A DNA stretch of 64,000 nt from Pyrus communis (GCF_963583255.1 NC_084805.1:11710827-11774826); one strand, 5' to 3'; positions 12,599 through 23,448 are shown, counted from the stretch's first letter. The notes: generated by a model not told the origin, from the letters alone. Made by a program: numbers and translations.

Positions 12599-13200
12599 TA
12601 AGAGAACTTCCAGTGGTGGAAGGCCTCAGGCAACTGCTTATTAAATTTCCTTGTGATTATCTTTAATAAACAGTAATTATTTTTTTGCATCTTTACTTCT
12701 AAATTGAATAGTCATGGTAATAGATAATAAAATATTAATAATTTTATTTTATAAAATAATAAAATATAATTTTATTTGTAATTTTAGATAGAATTTTTAA
12801 TCTGTTTCATTGTGCCACGTGTCATTAAATAAGAAATTACAACCCAAAGTATTTGAGAAAATATAAAATTTGGTGTAAGGTGGAAGAAAATGATAAGATG
12901 TTTATAGAAAAATTAAATCATTTTTTTTTTAATTTTGGATTAATATTTTTACATTTTTTTTTATTAATTCTATACATTTTTTTAATTAATTTTTTTACAT
13001 TTTTTTTATTAATTTTTTAATGTGGCTGACGTCAGGATGCATCAGCGCCCTCAGACACTCGGGCCGTTGATTCCTGCCTCCCCTCTCTCACGGGCCCACC
13101 CCTAGCCCAATTGCCCGCATGGGCTGGAGCAAGAAAGGCTAGCCATTGGGTTTTTTTGGTCCCTTGTCCACCGGGCTATACCCTCTGGTGGACTTGCTCT
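12599..13200. mobile_element. MITE-like inverted-repeat element upstream of bHLH
   Basis: The left edge reads TAAGAGAACTTCCAGTGGTGG. The right edge on the opposite strand reads TAAGAGCAAGTCCACCAGAGG. These are imperfect terminal inverted repeats about 600 bp apart around AT-rich filler and a GC-rich block (13020-13140). A clear target duplication was not identified, so the superfamily is unassigned. It sits immediately beyond the candidate TATA box of the bHLH gene. Confidence 0.38.
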
Positions 13201-13896
13201 TAGATTTACATATACGTACAAATGTTGAATATTGGAGTGCATGTATGTCATGTACATATGAGTTCAACGGTTGATTGTCCATTAAAATTTTTAGAGTTAT
13301 TGTGCATTGAAATTTTAAAAGAGTTTAACGGTTGAATCTGAATCACTTACTTAATTCAAATTCTGAACATATTCTCGTACGTACAAAGTATGGTATTGTT
13401 GCACTAAGAGTTGGTTAGAGTCACATGTGTGATTACAGAAGCATTTCTTTACCTTGTGACATAGCTACTTACATAAGGCAACTCTAATTAGATAAAGAAA
13501 TACTTAAACTAGTGTTTCCATGATGCCAAAATTAGCAACCATAGATAGGTTTTCAACAAATGCATTATATTGTATGTTAAAATTGCATAGAGCATCTCTA
13601 ATGGTTAAATACTCTCCAACAATTTGCATAGAGCATCTGTGCAATTACTTGATGAACAAGCCTAGCCATTTTAACTAAAGGTTCGTTTAGAAATGCTTTT
13701 AAAATGACTGAAAATGTTTTTCGAGAAAATATTTTTGAGTTTCAAAAGCACTTCAAAAATTAGCCTAGGTGGTCACCTAGGCCCTAAGCAGTGGAGCCCC
13801 ATCCTGATTTTGGGCAATGCGTTTGGAAAAATCGACTGGAAGCTAGGGCCTCCTAGGCGGCTCCTAGGCGGAGAGTTAGGCGTCACTTAGGCGGTT

Positions 13897-13949
<53 letters not shown>

Positions 13950-14739
13950 TTTTATTAATTGTGTGCTTTTTTCTTTTTTGGTTTCATGGTGGTATACTTA
14001 TGGAAATGGTGTACCTAATTTGCAAAATATGGATTTACTACTAATTCATCCAGTAGTGAAACGAATTGGAGCACTTTTGAGGGGATACATACAAGGAAAA
14101 GAAATAAACTTGATACAATAAGGTTAAATAATTTAGTCTATGTCTAATCCAATACAAAGATCATGATTCATGAACAAGAAGAATTCAGGCTATCATCCAA
14201 ATCCTCCTCATCATGATTATGCTTACTGTTTTTTAAATATTGAACGTTTTGGATGTATATAATTTGTGTATTCTTCTACTTCTATTTTTGCATTTTATCA
14301 TTATTTTATTATCTATACAAGTATAGTTTTTTTTTAGGTATAAATAGACACTTATTTATAAGATATATAATAAATTTACATAAATCCGTACCTAGCATAT
14401 AATGATTTTTAGAACCTTACTTTTTGCAATGTGCTTCTTCCAAGATTTACTTGCATTTTTATTAGAAATTGGTTCCAAAAACATTTTCACCAAACATTCT
14501 TTTAGTTTTAAAAGTATATCCAAATGATCTCTAAAGTAATAGACTTTTTTATTGTCAAACACCCAACTTTTTTATTGTTGGTATAATTATTATCATTTTG
14601 TTACAAAACTCAGTTCAAACTGTAAATTAAAACATCATCAGGACATAACTTGCATGTCAAACAACCAAAACGAGAAACCCAAACTTCAAATGAAGTGGTT
14701 AAAAACCCTTTCGAGCATTACATCGTACATGCAGGCGCG
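13201..14739. other. Intergenic between bHLH and LYR genes
   Basis: No gene is supported. It holds a repeat-like piece at about 13760-13898 with several copies of CCTAGGCGG-like motifs, which are common in dispersed plant repeats, followed by a (TA)n microsatellite. The right end is the 3' flank of the LYR gene. Confidence 0.45.
13899..13953. repeat. (TA)n microsatellite followed by poly(T)
   Basis: About 42 bases of alternating TA are followed by a run of T. It directly abuts the CCTAGGCGG-rich repeat fragment. Confidence 0.9.
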
Positions 14740-15090
14740 CTAAACGAAGCATATTTTCTTCAACTTATCGGTTGCAGATTCGTCCACTGAGTATTGCAAT
14801 CGAAAGAAACCCCAATTGGGTTCACCAGAAACACACATGAAAGCGTTGAAAACACAAAAAAAAAAAAAAAAAAAAAATCACGAAAGACAAATGTGTGTAC
14901 CTTGTTGAGGACCCAGGTGATTGTAGGCCTTGAGGAAGAGCTCGTGGAGGGCTTGGTCGTCGTTCGCCTCGACCTCTCTGTAATTGACGAAGTTCTTGCG
15001 GGCGTACTTGGCGTAGTAAGGTTGAGAGTCCTTTGGCAACCTCATCACCAATCTTAGAACTTCCGCGTAGATTTTCAATGCTTTCTCCAT
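14740..15090 (-). CDS. LYR-motif (LYRM9-type) small protein, altered exon junction
   Basis: LYR-family proteins are small mitochondrial accessory proteins for Fe-S or respiratory-complex assembly. Exon 1 is 15090-14901 (MEKALKIYAEVLRLV, PKDSQPYYAKYARKNFVN). The donor is AAG/GTACAC. Exon 2 carries DESATDKLKKICFV and a stop at 14740-14742. Compared with the family as I remember it, the codons after AYNH appear shifted. A WVLNK-like reading exists only in the neighbouring frame, as if 5 nt were lost, and the expected acceptor just before the Tyr-Ser codons reads GCAA instead of GCAG. The next AG (ACTCAG, exon 2 = 14786-14740) restores the exon 2 frame exactly and predicts 78 aa. The gene is therefore either still expressed with a short altered segment, or is a recent pseudogene, or the sequence has an error. 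A poly(A) run (14853-14876) lies in the intron. Confidence 0.72.
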
Positions 15091-15907
15091 TTCTCAACTT
15101 CCGACCCGCCAATCAGTGATCATCGTCTCAAAACCTTCCACAAAAACAAAAAGAGCTCTTGCTTGTCTGAATAAACGGGCCCTTGTTGATTGCCTAACAA
15201 ATATAATGGGCTAGGCTAAGTAGGGCCGCATCAAATAGTTATTTTTATGGGGCAACCAACCTAGAGCCTTTTTCAAGTACCGGTTATTCAAGCGGTATTC
15301 CACATGTCATAATACAAGAGATGAAATGATATATTTTTTTCGTGTCCCTCCATTTATTTTATGACACATGAAGTACTCCTTGAACACCGGGCAGTTTTTG
15401 GAAAAAGAATTCTCCAACCAACGAGCTGCTCCAACGAAAAAACTGTACAAGACAAAAATGACTAAGAAATTTAAGTGATATCAGTTGTTTACAACTACAT
15501 GCCTATAGCACACATCATGTATTTAGCAATTTCTTCTCAGCCCTTTTCCAGAGCTAGGGTCAGACAAACTAATCGATCCTTCCTGCCTGGAAGCTAATCT
15601 TCATCTGCTAAAGTAAATGGCAGATACCTCCTTTATTTCATGAACTTGGATTAACCAATCTTATATTGGTCCTCACGTGAAGTGTGCAAAAGCCAAAGAT
15701 TAATAGCATGGCCTTATTTTTGCCCAGGCAACTTCTTTACCCGTTTAATTTGATTTTTATTTTATCCTTTTTACAAATACTGGCAGTACTGGTCTCCGTG
15801 ATCGAATATATGAATCGACCAAGTTATATATATCCTTTCCTCAGAGCAACCAGCTGTCCATGCATAGAAAGTGTTGGATAGATAGTGCTATCGGATAGAT
15901 AGTGCCG
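15091..15907. other. Upstream region of LYR gene, no further gene
   Basis: No ORF with a recognisable product. It should include the LYR promoter; no convincing TATA box was picked out. A short imperfect duplication of GATAGATAGTGC occurs near 15876-15906. Confidence 0.4.
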
Positions 15908-17343
15908 TGATACGATTTTTACCAACTATAAAAATAGGGATAAAAATACTTGCAAAAGAATAAAGTAATTGTTAATGACTCAAGTAAGGTCATTCTCGAC
16001 ATGAATTGGTTGAATAATTTGTGTAAAAACCAAATCTTAATTAATTATTTGAAAACAAAGTTTGAAAAATGTTGATTATATGACTTAAAATAATAAAAAC
16101 GAATTTAAATAAAAACAATATAAATAAATCAGAAATGTAAAGAAAACAAAAGAAAAAGGTTTTAGAAAGCAATTTAAACACTAGAGTTCCGCCATCGCCA
16201 CTAACAATCCCATGCAATTTTATCAATTACTTATGAGTTTCCACAGTACATGCTTTGAAGGTTAGGTATTTCTAATACATATTTTCCTCGCGATGTTCAA
16301 GTGAAAACATATATCTAACATGGAATTCGTCTGTGATGTTCAAATCAAAGATAAACATGCAAAACCATGCAACCTTTTGAAAAACCATGCAACCCTTAAG
16401 AGCGTGATGTTCGCCTCAAGTGAACTTACAATTATTAATCACAAGAGGCCCTCCTCAATTTTAAGGTGATGTTCCAACATAAATTGCATTAAATTACTTG
16501 TCTAAATATCCTAATGGTCATGAATCACTAAGACAACTAGATAGTTTAAACATGGTGATCAATAATTCAAAGCAAGCATGCATCCATTCATAACCAAATT
16601 AATAAAATCACATTTCGTGCTAAGGCACATCGCCTCGTCCTAGCAAAAGGACTAGTTACACATAATCATAATGAAAACAAAAGAAAAATATCATTAATTA
16701 GAAAAAGGATTGAAAACACCTTGTAGGTAAAAAGTCTGAAATTCTCCAAAGCTTTGCTAAGTTCTCTCAATTATGTTGCATCGAGAACCCTAATGACTAA
16801 ATAACCTTATTTATACTACTACAATTAAAATCCTTGCTAAAAAGGGTCTTCTAAAAATAGGAAATATAATAGCAAATGGATAACTTAAAACACAATCTAA
16901 ATTTGATAAGTAAATCTATCTAGCAGAGAAATAGCCATGTTTCTAGACCTTCAAGGCTAGAAAAAAGGCCCAAAACGACTTGAATTAAAGATTAGGACCT
17001 CATCTTCAAGTTCCAAGAAGAGCCCAAGTCCAAAATCCATCATATTCCAGCCCAAAAGTCGTGAATAAGCTTTGTAGCCCAATCTGCTGGGCATAAATTA
17101 ATTCACCATGATCAGATGCTTCGGGCTAAAATTATGAAATTTTGATACAACCTTCTTGACAGACTCACGAACCCGCTCCAATTTGAATCACTAAAAAATT
17201 CCACCACTTGATTACTTTATGCCCAAAATGGATTCGCATGTCCTACATTGAAAATACATAACAATGCATCAAAATCTCATCAAAATAATTACTAAAATAT
17301 ACCAAGAATAGGGGAAAATATATAGTATAAAAGCGACTCATTA
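15908..17343 (-). mobile_element. Probable old solo LTR, Athila-like
   Basis: On the minus strand the segment begins near TAATGAGTCGCTTTTATACT and ends GTAAAAATCGTATCA. These edges resemble those of the Athila-type LTRs elsewhere in the window (one ends AAATCTCGCATCA). Possible decayed 5-bp flanks are TGCCG (15903-15907) and TGCCA (17344-17348). The start lacks the canonical TG, so boundaries and identity are tentative. No coding sequence is present. Confidence 0.4.
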
Positions 17344-17359
17344 TGCCATATAGTATTGT

Positions 17360-18379
17360 CGGCTTTTTAGCCAAAATTGTCCTTGAGATTTGCATAACAT
17401 TTCACTTTGGTCCCTAAGATTGAAAATCAATAGAAATGGTCCCTAAGATTGTCCACCACCCATTATTTTGGTTTTTCCGTTAAAAACTCCGTTAAGTGTC
17501 TCGGAGCTTTTAGCTGGAAGTTTGGGCAATTTTCAAAGCTGCATAACTCAATCATTTCTTAACCAAATTCAACCCATAATATATCAAAATGAAGATAGGA
17601 AAGTGTAGAACAAGATTATACCTATTTGGAGGCCTAATGGTTGCCAGAGATGGCTGAAAAATAGCCTGAAAGGTGACTGGTCCGCATGAAAACTGGAAAA
17701 CTCACCAGAAACTGGGTAAACTTTAAACGTTCATAACTTCTTCAATACTCAACAAAATCAAGTGATTCAAAAACGAAAATCATACTTCTTGATGAGAAAA
17801 AAAGATTGGTATCTTTCTCAATGGCTAACTCACTATGGTTTGGGCGAAAAATGGCTCGAAAATGGCTGTCTTGGTCTCGAGTTAGCCACTGTTGAGCTGT
17901 TGTCTGACCAAACCAAGGCGAATTAGCCATCGAGAAAGGTACTCTTTGTCTTGTCGAGAAGTATGATTTGTGTTTTTGAATCACTCAATTTTGTTGAGTA
18001 TTGAAGAAGTTTGAACAAGTTTACCCAGTTTTCGGCGAGTTTTCCAGTTTTCCTGCAAACCAGTCACCTTTCAGGCTATTTTCTGGCCATCTCCGGCAAC
18101 CATTAGTCTTCCAAATAGGTATAATCTTTTTTTACACTTTCTTATCTTCATTTTGATATATTATGGGTTGAATTTGGTTAAGAAACGATTGAGCTACGAA
18201 GCTTTGAAAATTGCCTAAACTTTCGGCAAAGAGTTCAGAGACACTTAACGGAGTTTTTAATGGAATAACCAAAATAATGAATGGTGGATAATCTCAGGGA
18301 CCATTTCTATTGATTTTCAATCTCAGGGACCAAAGTAATGTATTATGCAAATCTTAGGGACCATTTTGGTTAAAAAGCC
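17360..18379. mobile_element. Fold-back Mutator-like element with ~430-bp arms
   Basis: Left arm (about 17361-17790) and right arm (about 17930-18379) are inverted copies. The left starts GGCTTTTTAGCCAAAATTG and the right, read on the other strand, starts GGCTTTTTAACCAAAATGG. Homology continues through the repeated GGTCCCTAAGATT motifs and the paired segments near 17570 and 18180. It is flanked by 9-bp duplications TAGTATTGT (17351-17359) and TAGTACTGT (18380-18388) with one mismatch, the target size of Mutator-like transposons. No transposase is present, so it is non-autonomous. Confidence 0.7.
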
Positions 18380-18388
18380 TAGTACTGT

Positions 18389-19049
18389 TTAAAGTTTTTG
18401 GCTCCACAAGATATAATTGTAGTAAATAGAATAGAAAAATGATGTGAAATTTTGGCTTTACCATTGTCAAACATTGTGGTACCAACCTCCAATGAAGAAG
18501 CCAATTTCGGTAAACCATCAAGCATAATGATGAAGTAATTAACTGCAGTTGTGAAGCAAATAGGTCAAATGATATACTTGCACACATCCTAATTTAAATA
18601 GAGGAGCCAAAATAGGTTCCAAAACAAGGTCTCCATCACACAGCTCGTAAGGTGCATAAATTTTTCTCTTTAGGAATTATTTTTTGAAATCTTTCAGTAG
18701 ATCTATAATAACTAGTGTTTGAAATTTCTTCACCGTTGTCGACATTTCTGTGGAAATATCTAAAAAATCAGAAAAGATATGGAAATGGGAGTGAAGTCTC
18801 TTAAGATTAGACTAAAATCGACAGATTTCGTTGATATTTTCGACATATTGGTTAAATATCCAAGAAACTTTTATATTTCGTCCAAACCAGTGTTTCACAT
18901 TCCCTAAAGTTTCAATTTTAAGTTTCCACAATTTCCACCAAAAGCAACCGATATCGATATTCAATATAGTAGTCGATATTTCCATAAATTTGTGCATCGA
19001 TATTTTCACGGATATCGATGTCGATGCAAATTTCTGCCATCTTCAGTCT
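18389..19049. other. Intergenic with CGATATTT-rich stretch
   Basis: No gene is supported. From about 18720 to 19030 the sequence repeats short motifs such as TCGATATTT and GATATCGAT on both strands, which looks like a degenerate dispersed plant repeat. Its right edge is the start of element E. Confidence 0.4.
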
Positions 19050-19262
19050 TGACGAAAATGCACCTACAAAACAATCAACACCTTTGACCGAAAGCCTAAG
19101 CCTCATGTGTCCATGAGGTGAGGGATTAGGGGGGGGGGGTTAGGCCTATGGATCTCTGACGCTTAAGTTAGTTTCTCTGAAAAAAGTAAGTGTTTAGGGG
19201 TTTTAGGGGTAGCGAAAGCTTACTGAAATTTGGTACAAATGAAGGTATTTATAGGAGGAGGG

Positions 19263-21286
19263 TGATAAGTCACATTTTGCATGCATCTATATCTCGCTTA
19301 TTTGGCGTCTTTGTGATGTTTTGGATTAAACTAGTTGCGTTTTACATTGTTTTGTGTTAGTATGCAGCCAAGTGTGTAATAAGATCAATTGGAAGGCAAA
19401 TGAAGGAATGTGGTGCAATTCGACCACATTGGATGGTTCTAAACAGAAAGTGGTGCAATTCGACCACATTGGGTGTTTCTAAACAAGGCAAAAACATGCA
19501 TTCACATGCATGTCACAACCTTGGCCGTGTGTTCCCATATCATCCCATCATTTGATGCAATTCTTGCACCAAATCAGATTCCTCACAATCCCATTTCCAT
19601 CACTTAATTCATTTCAGCCATTTTGACACCAACAAACACAAACATCCATTCCGTGCACTCCATTACATTTCTACACATCACCTTTGCATTTCCATCTCTT
19701 TCATGTCCATTCCGTGCACTTCCATACCCAATTCCAGATTATTCTAACAGTTTCAGATTGTCCACTCCCTTGTGGCAGACTTTGCACATGTATCTTGGAT
19801 TAAATATCCATATACCTGCAGATTATGTCCATTCCTTGCATCCTTTATTCCAGAAATTCACTCATCCCTTTATCCATGCCGTGTGCCCATTTCACATTTC
19901 CAGAATTTGTACAAACAATTCACTTTTGGCAGATTCCACTCACTTGTTGCAGCAAAGACACATGCATTTTGATTAAACAAAACACATACTTGCAGATCTT
20001 GTCCATGCCATGCTTCCACTACCTCAGAAACCCATCATCCCATCACTTATGCACTGCCATCTGAGTTAAACAAATGGTAGATCCAATCTGATTGTCTCTC
20101 CATCATTAACCTTATTCAAAAATTCACCAAGGGACTCACTCACTCTCCATCTCTCTCGGATTTTCATTCCATTACACACATACATTCTCTCCATTTTACC
20201 ATTGCATTCTACATTCTTTTCCTTTCACAGAAACTGTCCATATTCTCTCCCTTTCCCATCCGCAAGTCTTATTCATCATCCAGTCCATTACACACCCAAA
20301 AACCTCTCCCATTTCACTCCATTCTCTGTCCAATTTCTGTCCAAGGGCAGAAACCACCCAACCAAGCCACTCTACCTTCATCCGCACCACATTTTGGAGA
20401 AGCAACACCAAGGAACTCTTCAAGGACTTCAACATCAGTTTTGCTTCAAGGGTTTCTCCTTCTTAATCTTATGTTCACTCATGTTATTTACTTTGATGTT
20501 AAACCTTTGTAAACATGAAGTATAACTAATCCTCCTCTAGGGATTCGATGTAACCTTGCAAAGTTTGCCATGTAATTAAGTTAGAATGCTCATTTTGTCC
20601 ATCTATTTCTTGTTTCATTTTCTGTTTTAATGGTGACTTTGTGTGTTGATTTTAATGTTTGATCATCATTTGAATTAATCACAAAGTTGTGTAGCCAAGA
20701 TTAGAACACACATCATGTATAATCTTGGTAGATATGTGAATGAATGAAGGGAGTGTTTAGCACACATCCTGCCGAGTTAACCCCTTTGGTTTTATGAAAG
20801 TTTCTTGTACATTACATAATCTTGATTATGAACCAAAGTTGCACATCACAATTAGGTTCATGATTAGAGACATTTGATCAAATCCACACATCATATGGTT
20901 GATCATATCCAAGTGAAACAAACTCAAGGAATAGGTAGATGAATGAGTACAAGCTAACTTGACAAACATGGACTTAGTTAAGCAATGGTGAAAACGAATC
21001 CCTAGCTTCATTTCCATTGATACTATCCTATTACATTAGTTGTTGATTCATTTACTTGTGTTTACTTCATTTTCTCATGCTTTCAAGTTACAACAACAAA
21101 TCTGTCTATTTAGACTAGTTTGATTCATTTCCAAATCTGCCTAGTTTGTTTAGTTTGATTCATTTTATAGAGTTCTTGCAAACAAGTAGTTACATAGGTC
21201 CAATTAGTCCCTGTGGATTCGACACCCTTACTTATGCCATTATACTAAATATATTCTAGCATTAAGAAGGGAATATTACATCAACA
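19263..21286 (+). repeat. Composite A 5' LTR (2024 bp)
   Basis: It starts TGATAAGTCACATTTTGC and ends ACATCAACA. It has the same length as the copy at 48138-50161, and only about three substitutions were noticed (near 20130, 20144 and 20995). ORFs within it are fortuitous and reappear in the second copy. The near-identity indicates a recent insertion. Confidence 0.92.
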
Positions 21287-21290
21287 AAAA

Positions 21291-21308
21291 TGGCGCCGTT
21301 GCCGGGGA
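21291..21308 (+). other. Primer-binding site, tRNA-Asp type
   Basis: TGGCGCCGTTGCCGGGGA lies four bases after the 5' LTR. It is complementary to the 3' end of plant tRNA-Asp, the usual Athila primer. Confidence 0.9.
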
Positions 21309-21404
21309 TTAGAAAATTTGCTAATCCCTTGGATTGTTTTATTTTTGTTTGTTTTTATTCCAGATTCTTAATCTTGTTTTGTTTCTTGTTTTAGGTACTA
21401 GTTT

Positions 21405-21479
21405 ATGACTCGGAGTTCTCATCCGATTCGTGAACATATTCTGGAGAGATTGGGTTCTTCGTTCGGCTGCAAGACGTAA
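21405..21479 (+). pseudogene. Residual gag start of the pol-deleted Athila sub-unit
   Basis: A 24-codon ORF (MTRSSHPIREHILERLG...) begins shortly after TTTTAGGTACTAG. This is the same position relative to the primer site and AGGTA motif as the gag start at 41092 in the intact copy. It stops at 21477-21479 and is followed at once by GCGCTACTTGGGAGGCAACC, a motif that elsewhere in this window lies just after pol (46505, and 60768 on the minus strand). The rest of gag and all of pol are therefore missing between these points. Confidence 0.6.
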
Positions 21480-21578
21480 AAGAAAGCGCTACTTGGGAGG
21501 CAACCCAATGCACTGAAAAAAAAAAAAAGAGATGTTCATTTATTAAATAAAATACTAAACATGGAGAAAGGTGGTGCT

Positions 21579-22280
21579 TCACAAAGGTTGTTTACGTGAA
21601 GCCCCACTACGAGGCGTCGAAGCAGAAGGCTTTGAAGCAGAAGGCTTTGAAGCAGAAGGAATCGGAGCGGAAGGCATCGAAGCGGAAGGCATCGGAGCGG
21701 GAGGCATCGGAGCGGGAGGCATCGGAGCTAAAGCATTCCAGGCCTCAATACTTGGCCAAGCGCTGGATGAGCCAGGAAAAAGGTGCCTCTGGAGGAAAGA
21801 CGAAAACCTTTGACGGTCACTGTGAATCTGACCTTCAGACTCTTGCAGCTCATCAAGCTTCCTCTTCATGCCCGTCGAATAGTTGTTGGCAAGCACGTGC
21901 AAACTTCTATTCTTGTACTTAAGCTGCTGGATCTCCTGCTTGAGACTTTCCACCTCTGCCATCAATGATTCCACATGACGGGAGCGGGCAAGCAGGCGTT
22001 GGCCCATGTTGGACACAGAACTCGCACACTGAACACTAAGTGCGAGGGACTCTTGAACGGCCAACTCATCGGACCGTCCTGACAGCAGCCTACTATCTTT
22101 TGGAGTGAGGAGGTTCCTAGCTACTATTGTAGCTGTTGTGGCGTCCTGCATCACGGAGTCTTCACCTGTGAGAGGACCGTTAGAAGATAAGAAAGAAGGG
22201 CGCCATACGTTACCTTGACGCGGCGCGCCCGTATCACTGCTAAGGCTCAATTCCAAGCTAAGGTTCGATGAATTTGCCAT
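21579..22280 (-). CDS. Antisense coiled-coil ORF (aORF), copy a
   Basis: An intact 233-codon ORF runs opposite to the surrounding element. It starts MANSSNLSLELSLSSD, includes VWRPSFLSSNGPLTGEDSV, then a coiled-coil (residues roughly 120-165: ESLMAEVESLKQEIQQLKYK, then MKRKLDELQESEGQI). It ends in a Pro/Ala/Ser-rich tail encoded by a 15-bp minisatellite (about 21615-21735). Additional antisense ORFs between pol and the 3' LTR are known in several plant Ty3/Gypsy lineages such as Retand and Grande. The function is unknown. A second copy with near-identical core but a shorter tail lies at 30055-30687. Both staying open suggests recent origin or selection. Confidence 0.6.
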   Translation of the reverse strand: MANSSNLSLELSLSSDTGAPRQGNVWRPSFLSSNGPLTGEDSVMQDATTATIVARNLLTPKDSRLLSGRSDELAVQESLALSVQCASSVSNMGQRLLARSRHVESLMAEVESLKQEIQQLKYKNRSLHVLANNYSTGMKRKLDELQESEGQIHSDRQRFSSFLQRHLFPGSSSAWPSIEAWNALAPMPPAPMPPAPMPSASMPSAPIPSASKPSASKPSASTPRSGASRKQPL

Positions 22281-22371
22281 TTTTCAAAAGTGTTCAAAGA
22301 GAAGGGATGGAGTTAAATTTCAAAGGCCCGGAGTCGATTTTCAAGAATGGGAAATCTTCAGAGTGTGTTTG

Positions 22372-23376
22372 TGTAGACATCGAAATTTCGGTGAAATGAA
22401 TGTTAACCAATAATTAAAATTTCAACGCTTACGTGTCACATAAATTTTACATGTAGCGTGTGACTCAACGAAAAATCGAAATAAATTGGAAAGGTCATCA
22501 AATAGGACACGTGTCAATATCTGGCAGAAATGATTTATTTCATCTGATTATTTAAATCCAAAAATCAAGTTTTGGAATTCTATAAATAGGAGGCCAAGGC
22601 ATTCATTTAAGAAGGGAGGAAAGAAAGGAAGAAAGAGAGAAAGAAAGGAAGAAAGAAAGAAAGAAAGGAAGAAAGAAAGAAAGAAGGGAATTTACATCAC
22701 ACCAAAACCTTGAAGCCTTGAAACTCTAAAGCTCTCAAGCAAATCCCGAAGGATCAAGAAAACACTCTTCGTTCTTCGTCAAACCCTCATTCAAGGTCAA
22801 GCCCCAACGGCCCTTGAAGAACTTCCGCCGACTCAAGATCAAGCCCCGACGGCCCCTTGAAGAAAGTGTTCATCATCCGTTCGTCCTAAGATCAAGCCCC
22901 AACGGCCCTTTGGATCAACAACCTCAACAAATCCACACATCCAATCAGTCTTCAAGATTAGGCCCAAAAGCCCTTGAAGATCCGCTCATCCATCAACCCT
23001 CAAGATCAAGCCCCGACGGCCTCTTGAAGAAATCCATACACTCAGTCTTCAAGATTAGGCCCAAAAGCCCTTGAAGATCCGCTCATCCATCAACCCTCAA
23101 GATCAAGCTCCGACGGCCCCCTTGAAGAAATCCATACACCCAGTATTCAAGATCAAGCTCAAAAGCCCTCGAAGATCCGTTCATCAACTGTTCATCCCTA
23201 GATCAAGCCCCGACGGCCCTTTGGATCAACAGCTCATCCACAAACCTACACCCTACGAAGATAGAATCAGAGGATCAAATTACAAAGAGATTGTAACCCC
23301 AAAATCATTAAACACAAAAATATATTTTGTACGCGTATTCTTGTTTCTTGTTTTCAGGAACTTTTTCGTGTTTACA
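22372..23376 (+). repeat. Compound element 5' LTR (1005 bp)
   Basis: It starts TGTAGACATCGAAATTTCGG and ends TTTTTCGTGTTTACA. It contains a (GAAA)-rich run (about 22612-22690) and imperfect repeats of GATCAAGCCCCGACGGCCC (about 22795-23245). Its first 958 bp appear identical to 32535-33492 and to the reverse of 34001-34958. Confidence 0.9.
22581..22588 (+). promoter_or_regulatory. LTR TATA box
   Basis: TATAAATAGG lies about 210 bases into the LTR, just before a purine-rich stretch. It is the best candidate for the retroelement promoter. The same motif occurs at 32744 in the second LTR. Confidence 0.7.
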
Positions 23377-23380
23377 AATT

Positions 23381-23398
23381 TGGCACGCCCAGTGGGAC
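23381..23398 (+). other. Primer-binding site of compound element
   Basis: TGGCACGCCCAGTGGGAC follows the LTR end by four bases and begins with the expected TGG. I could not assign the tRNA with confidence; an Arg tRNA is one possibility. The inverted copy at 33934-33951 reads TGGCACGCCCGGTGGGAT. Confidence 0.7.
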
Positions 23399-23448
23399 AA
23401 TCTCTACCTCTCATCTCTGTCTCCGTTCAAGATATTCAAGCACAGTCC

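Noticed and set aside
19623..20525. ORFs of 66-117 codons repeated at 48498-49400
   Set aside because: They lie inside the two LTR copies and repeat only because the LTRs are near-identical. The composition is low-complexity His/Pro/Ser, with no domain.
22612..22690. GAAA-rich tract as a telomere- or centromere-like array
   Set aside because: It is a short purine microsatellite within the LTR and recurs in each LTR copy.
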